DNA of 64,000 nucleotides from NCBI GenBank assembly GCA_030386875.1, contig CM059579.1:89718253-89782252 (forward strand). The letters run 5' to 3'. Both the position numbers and the translations under genes were made by a program. Positions within the stretch are counted from its first letter, which is position 1. Each line of letters begins with the position of its first letter. Of the stretch, positions 1-11,662 are shown in pieces. The notes under the pieces were generated by a model. That model was not told the origin of the DNA. It was given only the letters and a program-made list of their open reading frames with translations, and made no database searches. The stretch comes from Morinoia aosen (taxonomy: Eukaryota; Arthropoda; Malacostraca; Amphipoda; Talitridae).

Positions 1-1
1 C

Positions 2-166
2 TCCATCCTGAGAAATGCTCTCTATAGAACGATTTTTGGGCTTCCATTCGAAGGCGTATCAACCTTATTACATGATGTTCGAGCTAGCAGGATGAAGGAA
101 AGAGGCCAAACCACCTTGAAGTCAAAAACTCTGCAGGGAAACTGGAGGAGTGTAATAAAATTATAA
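2..166 (+). pseudogene. C-terminal tail of a reverse-transcriptase-like ORF, cut by the window edge
   Basis: Frame 2 is open from the window start to a TAA at 164-166, 54 codons with no Met start, so the ORF enters from outside. The peptide begins SILRNALYRTIFGLP and continues with a charged tail. The pattern N/A-x-R-x-I/L-F-G-LP resembles, from memory, the segment after the catalytic palm in many non-LTR retrotransposon reverse transcriptases (CR1/L2/RTE style). No catalytic motif is inside the window, so this cannot be confirmed. It could also be the last exon of an unrelated gene. Confidence 0.33.
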
Positions 167-924
167 AAACCACACGACGAAGTAAATGAAATCATATGGG
201 ACGAGTTGGTGTGTTAATGAAAGTTTATTACTAAGAACACTCGAGTTTATGACTTTTTTCAGAAAACCAAGATAAAGTTGAAAGGATGCTTATCGAAGTC
301 TAAGGTTACTACTAACTATTGCCAAATATAATGAAAAGGCATTAACTTTTAAAATGCTTATAGCAGTTGAACAATTCTAAATTCGCTAGAGCTCTCACTG
401 ACATCACAAAACAGGACGGTTGTGACCATGGTTGAACCTACTATTTTTCATGATAATCTAATTATTTTCGTCAGGGCAAGTCTTGAGGTTTCACTCAAAT
501 GCCAAGCTGTTTCGAACAATCGGGAGCGTCTCACCGCATTTCGACCTGCACCTAAGTCCGTCCAAACAAGGCACAATGTTCCCTTACTCGTCGACATAAA
601 CGTAAATGAGAATTCAAATGCCGGAGAAAAGGAGAATATTTATAAGCGCAACCCTTTGTTTACGCTAGGGCAGCCCTAGCTCGCCGGGCCCGTCCAGCGA
701 TGTTTACTTCGCTGTGGACATCGGAACGACTCAAGGCTTCCGTCCGTGACCGCAAATCGTGGAGCATCTTCCTACTTTGGGCCTCCCTATTTCTGTACAG
801 GGGCTTGCCTGCTGCCTAATTTAGGCAATTTTCAGCCCTCACAAATGCCAACACTGCGGCTGCTGCTCTGAGTGTCTGTGCTGGTCAACGCGTGCCAAGG
901 TTGTAGTTTTTTTGGGAGTGGAAT
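167..924. other. No recognised feature
   Basis: Single-copy-looking sequence following the RT-like tail. A short ORF on the plus strand (422-679) has no recognisable features and no splice context. It could include the 3' untranslated part of the retroelement at the left edge. Confidence 0.5.
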
Positions 925-1161
925 GGCTCTTTGACTGCGGCAGGTAAAACTGAAGTTCAATATTCAACTCAAATTTGAAGTCAACTGTAGTGAGCAATTT
1001 TACACACGGCAAGCATAATTAACTACATATATATATCATGTCTTTAATTAGCTTTAATTTATGTATCTATGAAAATAGAGTTTACGAGTACTGGTCGGTC
1101 AGCAGCATTACGAATATCCCCTCCGTGGCCTCCGGTGGCTCATGTTTGCGGTCGAAGTGGA
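925..1161 (+). mobile_element. TTAA-type MITE, degenerate copy (family 1)
   Basis: The left end reads CTCTTTGACTGCGGCAGGTA and the right end is a decayed complement (GCGGTCGAAGTGG). The interior shares the family core GAAGTTCAATATTCAACTCA and a near-terminal CCGGTGGCTCA. Neither flank keeps a clean TTAA. It belongs to the ~230-bp family seen best at 28995-29221. Confidence 0.7.
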
Positions 1162-1902
1162 GAACAATTCCTCTGTTGGAATTTCTCATAAAAGATTAGA
1201 ATTACATGCATACTAAAAGTGACTTTTTTCATTAGCAGTGAAATAAAATATAATAAATTTGATAAGAATTCCCAAAATTTGCGTCGGTGCAGCGATGTTC
1301 TCAAGGAGCGTTTTCACTAGCTGCACAAGCCTGATGACCAGACCTTCGTATGTGTCAAATTGCAGGATAATGCTTATTTCAACTTCTGAAAAATGCAGAA
1401 TAGTGCTTAATTCGGTTAAAATTAAGGCGTTTAACGGGTTCAAAAGCGTATATAAATTTTGAGTGTTTGGAAATAAGAGAAAGCTTTGCGGTCGAACAAG
1501 CTGAAATTTCCAGTGCTGAAGCGCGGTGCTCATTTGCATCGCGTCATTTAATTGCACTTCAAGGTCATTTTTGACGAAATCCTCAGTGTACTACATACAT
1601 TTAAGCGGTGTTTTCACCACTTCTGCCTAGCAATGTACGAGTTTCTACTTACCATTAATAATTACCAGCACGAACTTTACACAGAGCGCACCCCGTACGC
1701 GGCAACCACCGACAAGGGCACACTGTACGGCCACAGAACGAGAAGCGCTGGTCGAGGGTAAATAATATTTATAAAGAGGGAAATCAGAGGATGACGTGTT
1801 TTAGTGAGAGTCCGTGCCTGGTTACTGCATCTCGTGGTACTTATCTAAAGTGTTCCATATATCTCCTCTCGACACTGACGTGACTCTAGCTCCAAAACTC
1901 GG
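1162..1902. other. No recognised feature
   Basis: AT-rich, with short ORFs on both strands (1213-1557 minus, 1259-1462 plus, 1552-1761 plus) that overlap each other and show no domain or splice context. I see no gene. Confidence 0.5.
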
Positions 1903-2048
1903 CCTCGACACACACTCGCCCTCGACACACACTCGCCCTCGACACACACTCGCCCTCGACACACACTCGCCCTCGACACACACTCGCCCTCGACACACAC
2001 TCGCCCTCGACACACACTCGCCCTCGACACACACTCGCCCTCGACACT
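1903..2048. repeat. Minisatellite, 17-bp unit
   Basis: About 8.5 near-identical copies of CCTCGACACACACTCGC. The 17-bp period is not a multiple of three, so all frames cycle through the unit without stops and produce ORFs on both strands that are artefacts. Confidence 0.95.
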
Positions 2049-2562
2049 CACCCTCGCACTAGCAACACTCGAGACACTCGAAGCAGCGGACGAGACGCGT
2101 GCGACCGTCAGCTGTGCGGCCGAGCACAAAACGTTTGGACAAATTTTTTACTAGGCCAAACTTTGTTCATTATAATTACCCACATTAACCACTGTATGAT
2201 GCGTCTTAAACATAAGACAGAGAATTTTCCATAAATGGAAAAGGAACGCTTTTACAGGAACTCAGTGATTTTTCAGGTGACCTCCTCGGTGGTTATGAGC
2301 AGAACTGTTTTATATTTAGGCTGCATTATTCATTTAAATCACAGTTATCCGTTTTTATTTACTGATCATCATCATATTGGAAAAATGCTGATGTTTACTA
2401 CAATTATAATGACGAAAAAATAAATACAAGATAAATATTCTACGAGTATATTGATATAGACTGCAGGGCGTAAAATCAAGCCACGTGATGAAGGTGCCGG
2501 AGTGTTGACACGCGCATCGCCTGGACGTGACAGTGATGACTGAAATGCTTCTGTCAACACGA

Positions 2563-3110
2563 CACGACCCTCACACAACACGACCCTCCCACAACACACG
2601 ACTATCACCCAACACACGACCCTCACCCAACACACGACCCTCACCCAACACACGACCCTCACACAACACACGACCCTCACACAACACACGACCCTCACAC
2701 AACACACGACCCTCACACAACACACGACCCTCACACAACACACGACCCTCACACAACACACGACCCTCACCCAACACACGACCCTCACCCAACACACGAC
2801 CTTCACACAACACACGACCCTCACACAACACACGACCCTCACACAACACACGACCCTCTCACAACACACGACCCTCACACAACACACGACCCTCACACAA
2901 CACACGACCCTCACACAACACACGACCACACACGACCCTCATACAACACACGACCCTCACACAACACACGACCCTCACACAACACACGACCCTCACACAA
3001 CACACGACCCTCACACAACACACGACCCTCACACAACACACGACCCTCACACAACACACAACCCTCACACAACACACGACCCTCACGCAACACGACCCTC
3101 ACAATAAAAC
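2563..3110. repeat. Minisatellite, 18-bp unit
   Basis: About 30 copies of CACGACCCTCACACAACA with single-base variants (CACCC, CATAC, CACGC). A phase slip around 2925 inserts ACACACGACC. It encodes apparent proteins in several frames (a Thr-Arg-Pro-Ser-His-Asn ORF on plus, Val-Cys-Cys-Val-Arg on minus) that I regard as non-coding. 2049-2562, between this and the 17-bp array, is unremarkable AT-rich sequence. Confidence 0.95.
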
Positions 3111-3149
3111 ACCCTCACAACACGGCAGCGTGCTGTCTGCAGCTGTGTC

Positions 3150-3372
3150 GCGTTGCAGATGTAAGTTATACAGCTGTAAGTGGGCAGAGCAGCTGGAGCA
3201 GGGGTGCACCATAAGTGTAGATTGTGCAATGTGCAGATGTAAGTGCAGAATATGCAGGCTTTAGCAGCTGTGAACCACCGTACTGGGTTGTGCAGCTGTA
3301 CGGAAGCAGTGCAGTAATGGGCAGACGCCGCAGGTTATACAGCTGCACCCTGCAGGTTATACAGCTGTAGGT
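3150..3372. repeat. Degenerate repeat rich in CAGCTGTA
   Basis: Irregularly spaced copies of GCAGCTGTA/ACAGCTGTAAG and TGCAGATGTAAG over about 220 bp, directly next to the 18-bp array. Several copies carry the E-box CAGCTG. The unit is too decayed to give a firm period. Confidence 0.6.
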
Positions 3373-4327
3373 ACGCCCCTTCGCATGTGTGTTTGCGCTT
3401 GTGTGTAGATTCACAAACAGCTTCATTGCTCCATTAACGCGCTAAATGCATTTACTCAACAAATGCGAACTGGGAGCTAATTGCTGTTTAACGCGAGGTA
3501 CCTTCACAAACTGTTCTACAACTCGACGGAAATTTTTTCAGTTCAATGTCTCAAACTTCATAATAACTTGATGTCACAGTCCACTCTTCTTCCCTTTTTG
3601 CCTAAATTTTTTGTGATAATAGAGGAATATTTCACTGCAGGTTTCACAGAGTTGGCTAGCTAACGTTACTTACAGAACTACATTTTCGTACAGTGAATTT
3701 CTCATGCTGCGACTCAGAAGTTATTGACGACTATATAGCGTGCTGGAGCACAAACTGACGAAAATATTGAAATAGAATATACGTTTCAAATTTTTTTTTC
3801 GATTGACTTCTCCACCAAGCTACACCAGTGCATAACGTGGAGGGCAACATTGAGCTATCCTGACGTTATTGACGTTACTCATTCTGAGGCCTTCTTCAAC
3901 ATTAGCCAATGACCCAAAGGCTAGAACTAATGCAAAAAAATTACATTGGCATTGTAAAACATAGTAACAATAAAAATAATAGTAATAGTATATATAATAA
4001 AGGAAGCGGCGACTTCAAAATACCGAGCGCAACAACAGATACGTACGGAAGAATTCGATCCTACGGTTCCGAACATGCGGCACGTCTGCGACCATTTAAA
4101 AGTTCATGAGAACAAGAGAGGAAGGAAGATATTGAAGGGAATTGTATCACATTCTAGGTACGGAACTCAACAAGAGCTTTTAGTGAGGCTCTGTAAATCG
4201 TCTGAGCCAATAGCGCTGACAGGCGCACGCAGCCGTGAGAATTTGAAGCCACTTTCCTTTTTTTTGAGAGCTGAACACTGAACAAACCACAACAGTTCGC
4301 GGGCGTACACTTGAACTTGTGAAATTA
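3373..4327. other. No recognised feature
   Basis: AT-rich single-copy-looking sequence with short homopolymer runs. Small ORFs at 3481-3663, 3909-4109 and 4075-4281 have no recognisable content. Confidence 0.5.
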
Positions 4328-4545
4328 GATAAGATTAGATGTGGGTTTAAGCCTCCCTAACCGCTAAAATGAGAAGAGTTCTAAAAAAAGGAATGAGGAA
4401 AGCACCATTTGGTATAGAGGTAAGGGAACGTAGAATCTATGCAGATGGGGCATAGAAACAGTAAGTCGAGAAAGAAGTTTATGAAACAAGATTAAAGTTG
4501 AAGATGAAAGTACGTAGGTATCTTGAAATTGTTACTTTTGGCCTC
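4328..4545 (-). mobile_element. 361-bp retroposed element, truncated copy (family 2)
   Basis: Starts with the GATTAGAT tail, then TTTAAGCCTCCCTAACC and CACCATTTGGTATAG, and is lost after the GAAACAAGATTAAAGTTGAAG core. The missing part is the end opposite the repeat tail, as expected of 5' truncation in target-primed retroposition. The strand given is the one whose 3' end would carry the simple-repeat tail. Confidence 0.75.
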
Positions 4546-4949
4546 TGGAGTCGGTGTTTAACAAAGAAAATTAGAATCTGATGGTTCTATTGAACAGATT
4601 GAAGCGGTACTCGCTGGGTATGCGAATCTGATCTCTGTACCTACGAGACCTATATCGACGATATGACAATGGTCATAAGGTCCTGTATTTCTACAAAAAT
4701 TGTCGACGCTCTCTGTGATTTATTTAATATCTTATACAGCAGTTTTTTTAAAGTATGAAATAGATTCAATTTCCAGAAAATAGGTTACTTCAAAAATAAA
4801 TAATTCGATTAGAACTTCCCACCGAATATCTTCAATGTTAAATATCCTAAGGCGAGTAAAAGTGATTGTGTGTTTAGATTTCAAATTCTAGGTTCAAAAT
4901 TGCTTGTAAAAGTGAAGCTCAACGAGGCAATAAATTTCAACAGACGATA

Positions 4950-5180
4950 GTAAACGAGGAATCTGTGCACAAGGTGTGTTCCCACACTTTGTGCCGGATG
5001 CCTTGCACACAAAAACCGTCAGGGGAAAAGGAAGAAGAATAAAAACAAAGAAAAGATAAGGAAGTAGGAATTAAAACTGAAGGAAGCAAAATTGGTACGA
5101 GAGATAGAAGTTCCGAAAGCCTTTCTGTAGCTGAAGACGCCTAACAGCATCCGCCAGAGGGGAACCAGAATCGAGATTCT
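4950..5180 (-). mobile_element. Diverged copy related to family 2 (subfamily with CACAAGGTGTGTTCCCAC)
   Basis: Shares ACGAGGAATCTGTGCACAAGG, the purine-rich middle, GAAGTTCCGAAAGCC and a CGCCAGAGGGGAACC end with the copies at 17076-17360 and 45590-45865. It matches the main 361-bp element only in outline. Confidence 0.5.
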
Positions 5181-6273
5181 TATTTATTCTAATTATTTTA
5201 ATTTAAGAAGACAAACAAAATTTCTGAGCTGTGAGTAGCATAAAAAATTTCGCCAGATCTCAATTTTCGTTTTCCCTGAAATGCAACTTCGAAAAAAAAA
5301 TAAAATAAACACGTAATTGAATAAAAATTCGATATATATCGAAGGAATCGCACTGACGAAATGTCTGATCGAACATCGTGGATGCTGAGGACAATCTGGT
5401 CCAGCGCAGGAAAGTGAAGAAGGATGATAGGGCCACCGGAGAAGGACAAGCAATTAGTCTTGCAGAGTATCCTTGTCATTGCTCTCGAGGGAGAGTTCTC
5501 GAGACGCTCTCAATCTTTTAGAGGATTGCTCTCCTCTCGTTCGTATACACTGGAAGTGATGATCTGCCTTGGTGAGTGGGAGGGGAGAGAGCAACTAATG
5601 TATATGTGCACCAGTGGACCTGACAATCATGATTGGGGGACTTGGAATGATTGCTTTCTTGCTTGTTGTGCCGGACCATTCCTTGCCAGATTCCTACAGC
5701 GGCGCTGTGGACTAACTGCAACGTTGCGACGCTGTTTCATGGACTGTGGTGTTGGGTTGAGAAAGGGTTGAGTAATTTTATTTTCATATTAACTCGTGAA
5801 GAACTTTAAATAAGTGGTGTTAGGGTTGAAAATTTTGATGCATTTTTATCACAGAATAAGCCCGAGATTCATGGTGGGATGAATTAGTTAAATTTGAAGG
5901 CTGAAGTGACGCTGAAGCGCTCAAAAGACTGCAAGTTATAAAGGAGTTTACCGCCCGTACGTGCGTACGGATGAAGAAAGGTTTGACTTTCACTCTTCAA
6001 ACATCAAATTTTTCACAGAAGCCGTACACAATGTATGTGAGAATGTATCAGTGTTTGAGTTTTGTTCTGAAAGCTCATAAATATTTCAAAATGTCACTTA
6101 TCCTCAGTAAACACGGCAAAGCCTTGCAAGGTAATTTTATGCATCAAATACAACACGGCGGATTGATATCATCAAAAAAAGAAAAAATAAACGACCCTTT
6201 TCCCATTCAACCTCGAGCGAATCCTCGCACAAATCCCGAACTCAATCAACGCGCATGGCAATTAGGTGACTAT
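5181..6273. other. No recognised feature
   Basis: Plus-strand ORFs 5424-5771 (115 codons) and 5971-6339 (122 codons) and minus-strand ORFs 5193-5479 are the longest here. None shows a domain, signal peptide or good splice context, and the second ORF runs into a MITE. I leave them unannotated. Confidence 0.45.
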
Positions 6274-6490
6274 TTAAACACGTTCACTGCGGCGGGTAAA
6301 AGTGAAGTTCAATGTTTAACTCAAATTAAAGGTCGATAGCAGCATGACATTATGAAAATAGCAAACATGAACTGGGTCGTGCCTTCATTTAACTTCAATT
6401 GTTTATTAAAACAAAGTTTGTGACAGATAAGCGTTGGGAAAACTCCCTCCGTGTACCACCGGTGGCCCACGTCGCAGCCAAAGTGTTGAC
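6274..6490 (+). mobile_element. TTAA-type MITE (family 1)
   Basis: Begins TTAAACACGTTCACTGCGGC and ends GTCGCAGCCAAAGTGTTGA, a near-complementary pair. The left TTAA is intact; the right has become TTGA. The CACCGGTGGCCCACGTCG subterminal block matches the other copies. Confidence 0.8.
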
Positions 6491-6617
6491 ACACACACAA
6501 TCGAGCCCTGGCGCACACAAACGAGGGTCGCACGAGGGCTGCAATGTGAGGGCAGCAGCCGTGGGGGCTGGGGGCTGATCAAGTGAATTGCTTCTGGCTC
6601 TGTCCTCCCACGCTGCT

Positions 6618-7590
6618 GCGCTGGCTGGCGTGTAGTGTGGCTGGCGTGTTGTGTGGCTGGCGTGTTGTGTGGCTGACGTGATGTGTGGCTGACGTGTTGT
6701 GTGGCTGACGTGTTGTGTGGCTGACGTGTTGTGCATGGCTGACGTGTTGTGTGGCTGACGTGTTGTGCATGGCTGACGTGTTGTGTGGCTGACGTGTTGT
6801 GTGGCTGACGTGTTGTGTGGCTGACGTGTTGTGTGGCTGACGTGTTGTGTGGCTGACGTGTTGTGCATGGCTGACGTGTTGTGTGGCTGACGTGTTGTGT
6901 GGCTGACGTGTTGTGTGGCTGACGTGTTGTGTGGCTGACGTGTTGTGTGGCTGACGTGTTGTGTGGCTGACGTGTTGTGTGGCTGACGTGTTGTGCATGG
7001 CTGACGTGTTGTGTGGCTGACGTGTTGTGTGGCTGACGTGTTGTGTGGCTGACGTGTTGTGCGGCTGACGTGTTGTGTGGCTGACGTGTTGTGTGGCTGA
7101 CGTGTTGTGTGGCTGACGTGTTGTGTGGCTGACGTGTTGTGTGGCTGACGTGTTGTGTGGCTGACGTGTTGTGTGGCTGACGTGTTGTGCATGGCTGACG
7201 TGTTGTGTGGCTGACGTGTTGTGTGGCTGACGTGTTGTGTGGCTGACGTGTTGTGTGGCTGACGTGTTGTGTGGCTGACGTGTTGTGTGGCTGACGTGTT
7301 GTGTGGCTGACGTGTTGTGTGGCTGACGTGTTGTGTGGCTGACGTGTTGTGTGGCTGACGTGTTGTGGGGCTGACGTGTTGTGTGGCTGACGTGTTGTGT
7401 GGCTGACGTGTTGTGTGGCTGACGTGTAGTGTGGCTGACTTGTTGTGTGGCTGACGTGTAGTGTGGCTGACGTGTTGTGCGGCTGACGTGTTGTTTGGCT
7501 GACGTGTTGTGTGGCTGACGTGTTGTGTGGCTGGCGTGTAGTGTGGCTGACGTGTTGTGTGGCTGACGTGTTGTGTGGCTGACGTAATGT
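6618..7590. repeat. Minisatellite, 16-bp unit
   Basis: About 60 copies of GTGTTGTGTGGCTGAC, interrupted by seven 18-bp variants carrying GTGCATGGC. Every unit carries TGACGTG. ORFs of 265 and 346 codons on the minus strand are repeat artefacts with a 16-residue period. Confidence 0.96.
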
Positions 7591-9142
7591 ATGACTAAGA
7601 ACTGGGTGGCGTGTCTCAATAACAGGCTACCGAGTGATGGTTAGAATGTCAAGTGATCGTTTATTGGTGGTCGGAATGGATGAGATTGGATGGGATGATG
7701 CCAGTCAACTGATTGTTGATTGATAGTTATGCTGTATAGGGAGATCGCCCAATTGTTGCATTGGATGACTTGGAAATATTGGATAAACGAAGCCTAAATT
7801 AGAAGAGTAGGAATCATGTTGAATGAGGTTTAATAATTTGTGAAATGAGTGACGAATTAAATTGAGTACTAGTGACAATTGAGCGCGGTTTGTACTGGAT
7901 GGTCTACATGACTGATACACAAATTTATATTGAGAGTTTCTTCGCAGGTCGACTGATTTTTTCTCATTATCCACATCACACCTGCTTCTGATTAGCTGAT
8001 CTGCTGTCGTGCAAATGTTGCTATGACAGAGCTTGTGCTGAACTAAATAACATGGAAATTTCCTGGCTTAGCTGTACCTTGTCGCAACGGCTCACTCAAG
8101 GGTTTTCAGACAATGTCAATTTAATTTATCATGGTGTGATTTTTAAGCTGAAAATTAATCACTTATTTAGAGATTTCTATCAGGGTAGTCATCGGTGACA
8201 GGCATCCTGAAATCGAGCACTCAATAAAAATATTTTTTAAAGTCTACACAACAAAAATTCGTGACATTTATTCCTCCCCAACACCAACTCCGCAAAAACT
8301 ATTTATCTATGGCGCTTTTTTTTTTTGTTATGCTTTTCACAGCAGAAAAATTTGCGACTTACGGCTTACTACGAGGTTGGACTTGATCACTTCCATGTGT
8401 TCTGATCGGACCAGGAATTAATGGAGCAGCGCGCATAATAAATGTCTGGCTGCCAATGAGACAAAGGCATAAATACGGAGGGTCGATCGCAAGTATCGCG
8501 TTACAGAGACGCAGAGATGCGCCTCGTTCGTCAGCAGCGTCGTATAAATAAGAATTATATACTCAATATTGATGACATAAAACATGATGACTTAATTCCT
8601 TAACGACGCGTAGAAAAATCATTGGACTGCTGAAACTTTAACTCTGTGCCTCATGATCAATAATGCAATATTTGATTTTATATACTTTCTGCTTAGTTTC
8701 TGCAGCCAAAATATGACTTTATTTAATTTGGGTTATTATCAATTCATTTTCGAAATTATCAGAATTAGCTCTAAATTTACATGATAAAATATGTTATAAA
8801 CAAGAAACCAACTCGGTAGGAATCTGGAAGGGCTAGATGTGGTGAGTATTCAGGTGGGGATGAGTGACTGGTCCTCGTTTGCGCATTTTTAGAAGGTGGG
8901 CTAAATAAATCAACTGGCACGAGAGCGACCGGCACCTATATATATCGTCCACTTGTGTTCAACGCTGCTTATAGCTGCAGCATTCAGCTTGTCTACACAC
9001 ATGTATGAGCCAGACGTAAGTTTCTTAACTCTTCATTCGATAATCAGTAAGGAATAAAAAAAGAAGTATAGAAGGAAAGAAAATCCGTTCATTTCCAAAA
9101 AAGTTAGTTGAAGCTACAGTCGTAATTATTTCATTTCGTTTA
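7591..9142. other. No recognised feature
   Basis: Mostly AT-rich. A GGATGGGATG-type purine-rich stretch follows the array at about 7670-7700. A TATATATA run is at 8937-8944. No ORF beyond 89 codons and no recognisable element. Confidence 0.5.
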
Positions 9143-9460
9143 AGCCTCTCTACACGCGACAAGAGAAGTAGGGAGGGCCCATTTTGTATGGAATTAAGGG
9201 AATGGGGGTTTTATACTCAATGCGTATGCCTACCCCCATGACAAAGAGACATCACGATTAAAAAAATTACGAAATAAGTTAAAATTAAAAAATTATTTTC
9301 TAGCTCCCAATAGGACGAGGAAAAGACGGTTTGTGAACTGGAAAAGGCGATACATAGAAAAACAAAAATCCAGTTCTATTCCACGGAAGAATGACCCACC
9401 TACCTTCCGAATCGGGACCTCATTTGTTCCCCTGGGAACACTAATTCCAACTGATAAAAG
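9143..9460 (-). mobile_element. 361-bp retroposed element, old diverged copy (family 2)
   Basis: Retains TTTAAGCCTCTC at one end, CCCATTTTGTATGGAATTAAG, then CTACCTTCCGAATCGGGACC and CCCTGGGAACACTAATTCC at the other. The middle has an unrelated or heavily changed segment. Confidence 0.6.
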
Positions 9461-9685
9461 TTTTTTTTCTTTCTTTCCCAGGGGCTTTTCAGCTAACGCA
9501 TGTTCACAAACAGGACTGTAATGATCGTTTCTGTTTAAAATTGGAATCTATTTTTCTGGAAAACTAGTTCATAAGCACACTGAGAAACCAAGACTAAATA
9601 AAATTTAACTACAACGAACATTTTGATCAGAAGTGAAATTACTGCAGCTTCAATGAGGCGCGCTACCTCCTCACAGGTGAGGTCT

Positions 9686-10029
9686 ACACCAGCCATCCTT
9701 AACCTTTCCTCCATCAATGACCCCCTCGGCTTTATGTATTAAATACATTATGTCGAAATTTACCTCAACCAGGGCTAAATTTACCCCTTGTTGGTACCCC
9801 TACACCAGGGCTTCTCAACTGGGGTACGTGTACCCCTAGGGGTACATTTAACACACTTCACATGCTAAAATGTGCTATATATATTGATGTACAACCGAAA
9901 AAGTATAATAATTTTATATCATTAAGTGTATTTTTGTAGTTACTTAAACCTTTAACTGTGCTGGGGGTACATGAAGATACACCATTAAGCTAAAAGGTTA
10001 CACGACAGTAGAAAGGTTAAGAAGCCCTG
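9686..10029. mobile_element. hAT-type MITE (9806-10029) inserted in or beside a second hAT-like MITE (9686-9805)
   Basis: The inner element begins CAGGGCTTCTCAACTGGGGT and ends GGTTAAGAAGCCCTG, complementary ends of the CAGGG-TTCTCAAC type known for hAT elements. The flanks CCCTACAC and CCCTAGAT agree at 6 of 8 bases, fitting a decayed 8-bp target duplication. The outer sequence (CAGCCATCCTTAACCTTTCC then CTCAACCAGGGCTAAATTTA) matches the complete element at 24645-24879. Confidence 0.72.
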
Positions 10030-10554
10030 CCCTAGATGTTCCTTGCAACGCAGACTCATAAATATCCGAATGATCGGCCGTGATTTTGAGCTGACAAAGT
10101 GAAGGCACTGGCGGCTCCTGAGCTTAAACCATGGCAAATGAAAGCGAAATGGTCAGGTCACTTATTACGTTTAAGAAGAGATTAATAGCCACGTTCGTTG
10201 CATGGCTGGATACGATGTTCATTTGTTTCGAAAGCCGCTCGATACTGCTGATCATTTTAGTGCCGTCGTGTGGACAGCAAAGTGCCGACTGCATCGCTAG
10301 GTGTTGGCTTGGTTTAACCGCACGTCAATGTTCATGGTTTAAAAAGCCTGGTATTTAGGTCGACTCTATAGACTTTCGTTGGAGACGCAACACGCCTGCA
10401 AAAATTAAGCCGCGTGGTCTGCGCTCGGGTTGATCAGAGAGCGTACGCTCCGTCGTAGTAAATCAGGGGGTGTAATGCCAGACTCTATCGCACAGACACG
10501 TGTTGCAGCCAATCGAGAGCGAGCCTCTGCGTTGCGCTGATATCGGTGTTGCCA
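10030..10554. other. No recognised feature
   Basis: Mixed composition, with a short plus-strand ORF (10131-10358) that has a hydrophobic stretch (LLIILVPSCG) but no start context or homology I recognise. Confidence 0.45.
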
Positions 10555-10818
10555 CGGTAGAGGAAACAAGGTAGAGTAATATCTAGTGGGGAAAGAACAC
10601 CTCTTATTCGGCTAGAGAATAGAACGGCTTTATATCAAGCAAACTTTATGACGTCAACATTGCGACATGTTGTTAGGACAATAGCGGGGCCAGATTTTGA
10701 GCTAGCAGTGTTGCCAGACGTAACATAAGAGCTGCTATTGGTTCGTTGCCGTGACGTCAGCATTGCGTAATTGGTCGACGAAAAAATATGGTTTGGCCCT
10801 ACTTTGTTTCTTCTACCG
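10555..10818 (+). mobile_element. 267-bp MITE with inverted ends (family 3), copy 1
   Basis: Ends CGGTAGAGGAAACAAGGTAG and CTTTGTTTCTTCTACCG are inverted complements. The interior holds AATAGAACGGCTTTAT, two TGACGTCA-like sites and GCTGCTATTGGTTCGTTGC, all shared with the copies at 11396 and 58381. No transposase is present. I could not define a target-site duplication, so the superfamily is open. Confidence 0.8.
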
Positions 10819-11114
10819 TAGCATTACTTTTAACTAGAAGTACGGGCAATCACACGGAAATGCGTCACTTGATGCCCTGGAACTGAAGCGTACAAATGAC
10901 TTACGAACAGAGTTGTTTGTTGATCATCCGCGGTCTTATCTTGGCATTCTCTAGGACAATGAAACCATGATCGTTTTTCCTTTGTTGTGTGTTGTGAACA
11001 TTTTACTCTTTCAATATATTTTTCTGGAAAGAATTCTAGGACTGTGTTGTTAAAACTGTAATGGTTCACACAAATGAAAATGAGCTGGAAATAGTTCCAA
11101 GTAGTTTAAAAATG

Positions 11115-11294
11115 TACAGTATGTCCCACAACAAGCAGAACCGATGATTTATTTTCTCGTATCAGTAATACCATCATAAGAATACCCGTATTAGTAATAC
11201 CATTATAATTTTGCTTGAAATTAAATGCTTATGGTATTCTTATGATGGTATTACTAATATGGAAACAGTTAGGGTTTTTGTGGGACATACTGTA
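11115..11294. mobile_element. Tc1/mariner-type MITE with nested inverted repeat
   Basis: TA, then CAGTATGTCCCACAA; at the other end TTGTGGGACATACTG, then TA. The 15-bp ends are perfect complements and are flanked by TA, the mariner target. A second inverted repeat lies inside (AGTAATACCATCATAAGA at 11164 and its complement near 11235), so the element could fold into a long hairpin. Confidence 0.85.
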
Positions 11295-11395
11295 TATCAT
11301 TTGAATGGAGATTATTCAAGAATACGAGTACTGTCCTTAGAGGATCGAATCCTGGATACAAGTGCTTGATTTCATAATACACTGACGGGGAGTCA

Positions 11396-11662
11396 CGGTA
11401 GAGGAAACAAGGTAGGTTCAAAATATTTTTTTTTCGTGGACTGTGTAGTTTTGCTGAGGTCACGGCAACGAACTAATTGCAGCGCTCATATTGCATCGTG
11501 TAGCACTGCTACCCCCAAATTTGGCTCCACTATTGGCCTAACGACATGGCGTTTTGGTGACGTCATAAAGTTTGTTTGAAATAAAGCCTTTCTATTGGCT
11601 AGCCGAACAAGAGAAGGTGTATTTTCTCCCATAGAAATGATCCTACCTTGTTTACTCTATCG
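11396..11662 (-). mobile_element. 267-bp MITE (family 3), copy 2, inverted
   Basis: Begins CGGTAGAGGAAACAAGGTAG and ends CTTGTTTACTCTATCG. Its interior is the reverse complement of copies 1 and 3 (CATTGGCCTAACGACATG-like region and TATTGGCTAGCCGAACAAG), so it is oriented opposite to copy 1 only 0.6 kb away. Confidence 0.8.

Noticed and set aside
11338-11360. tRNA B-box-like GGATCGAATCC
   Set aside because: No acceptor stem, D-arm or anticodon arm can be built around it.
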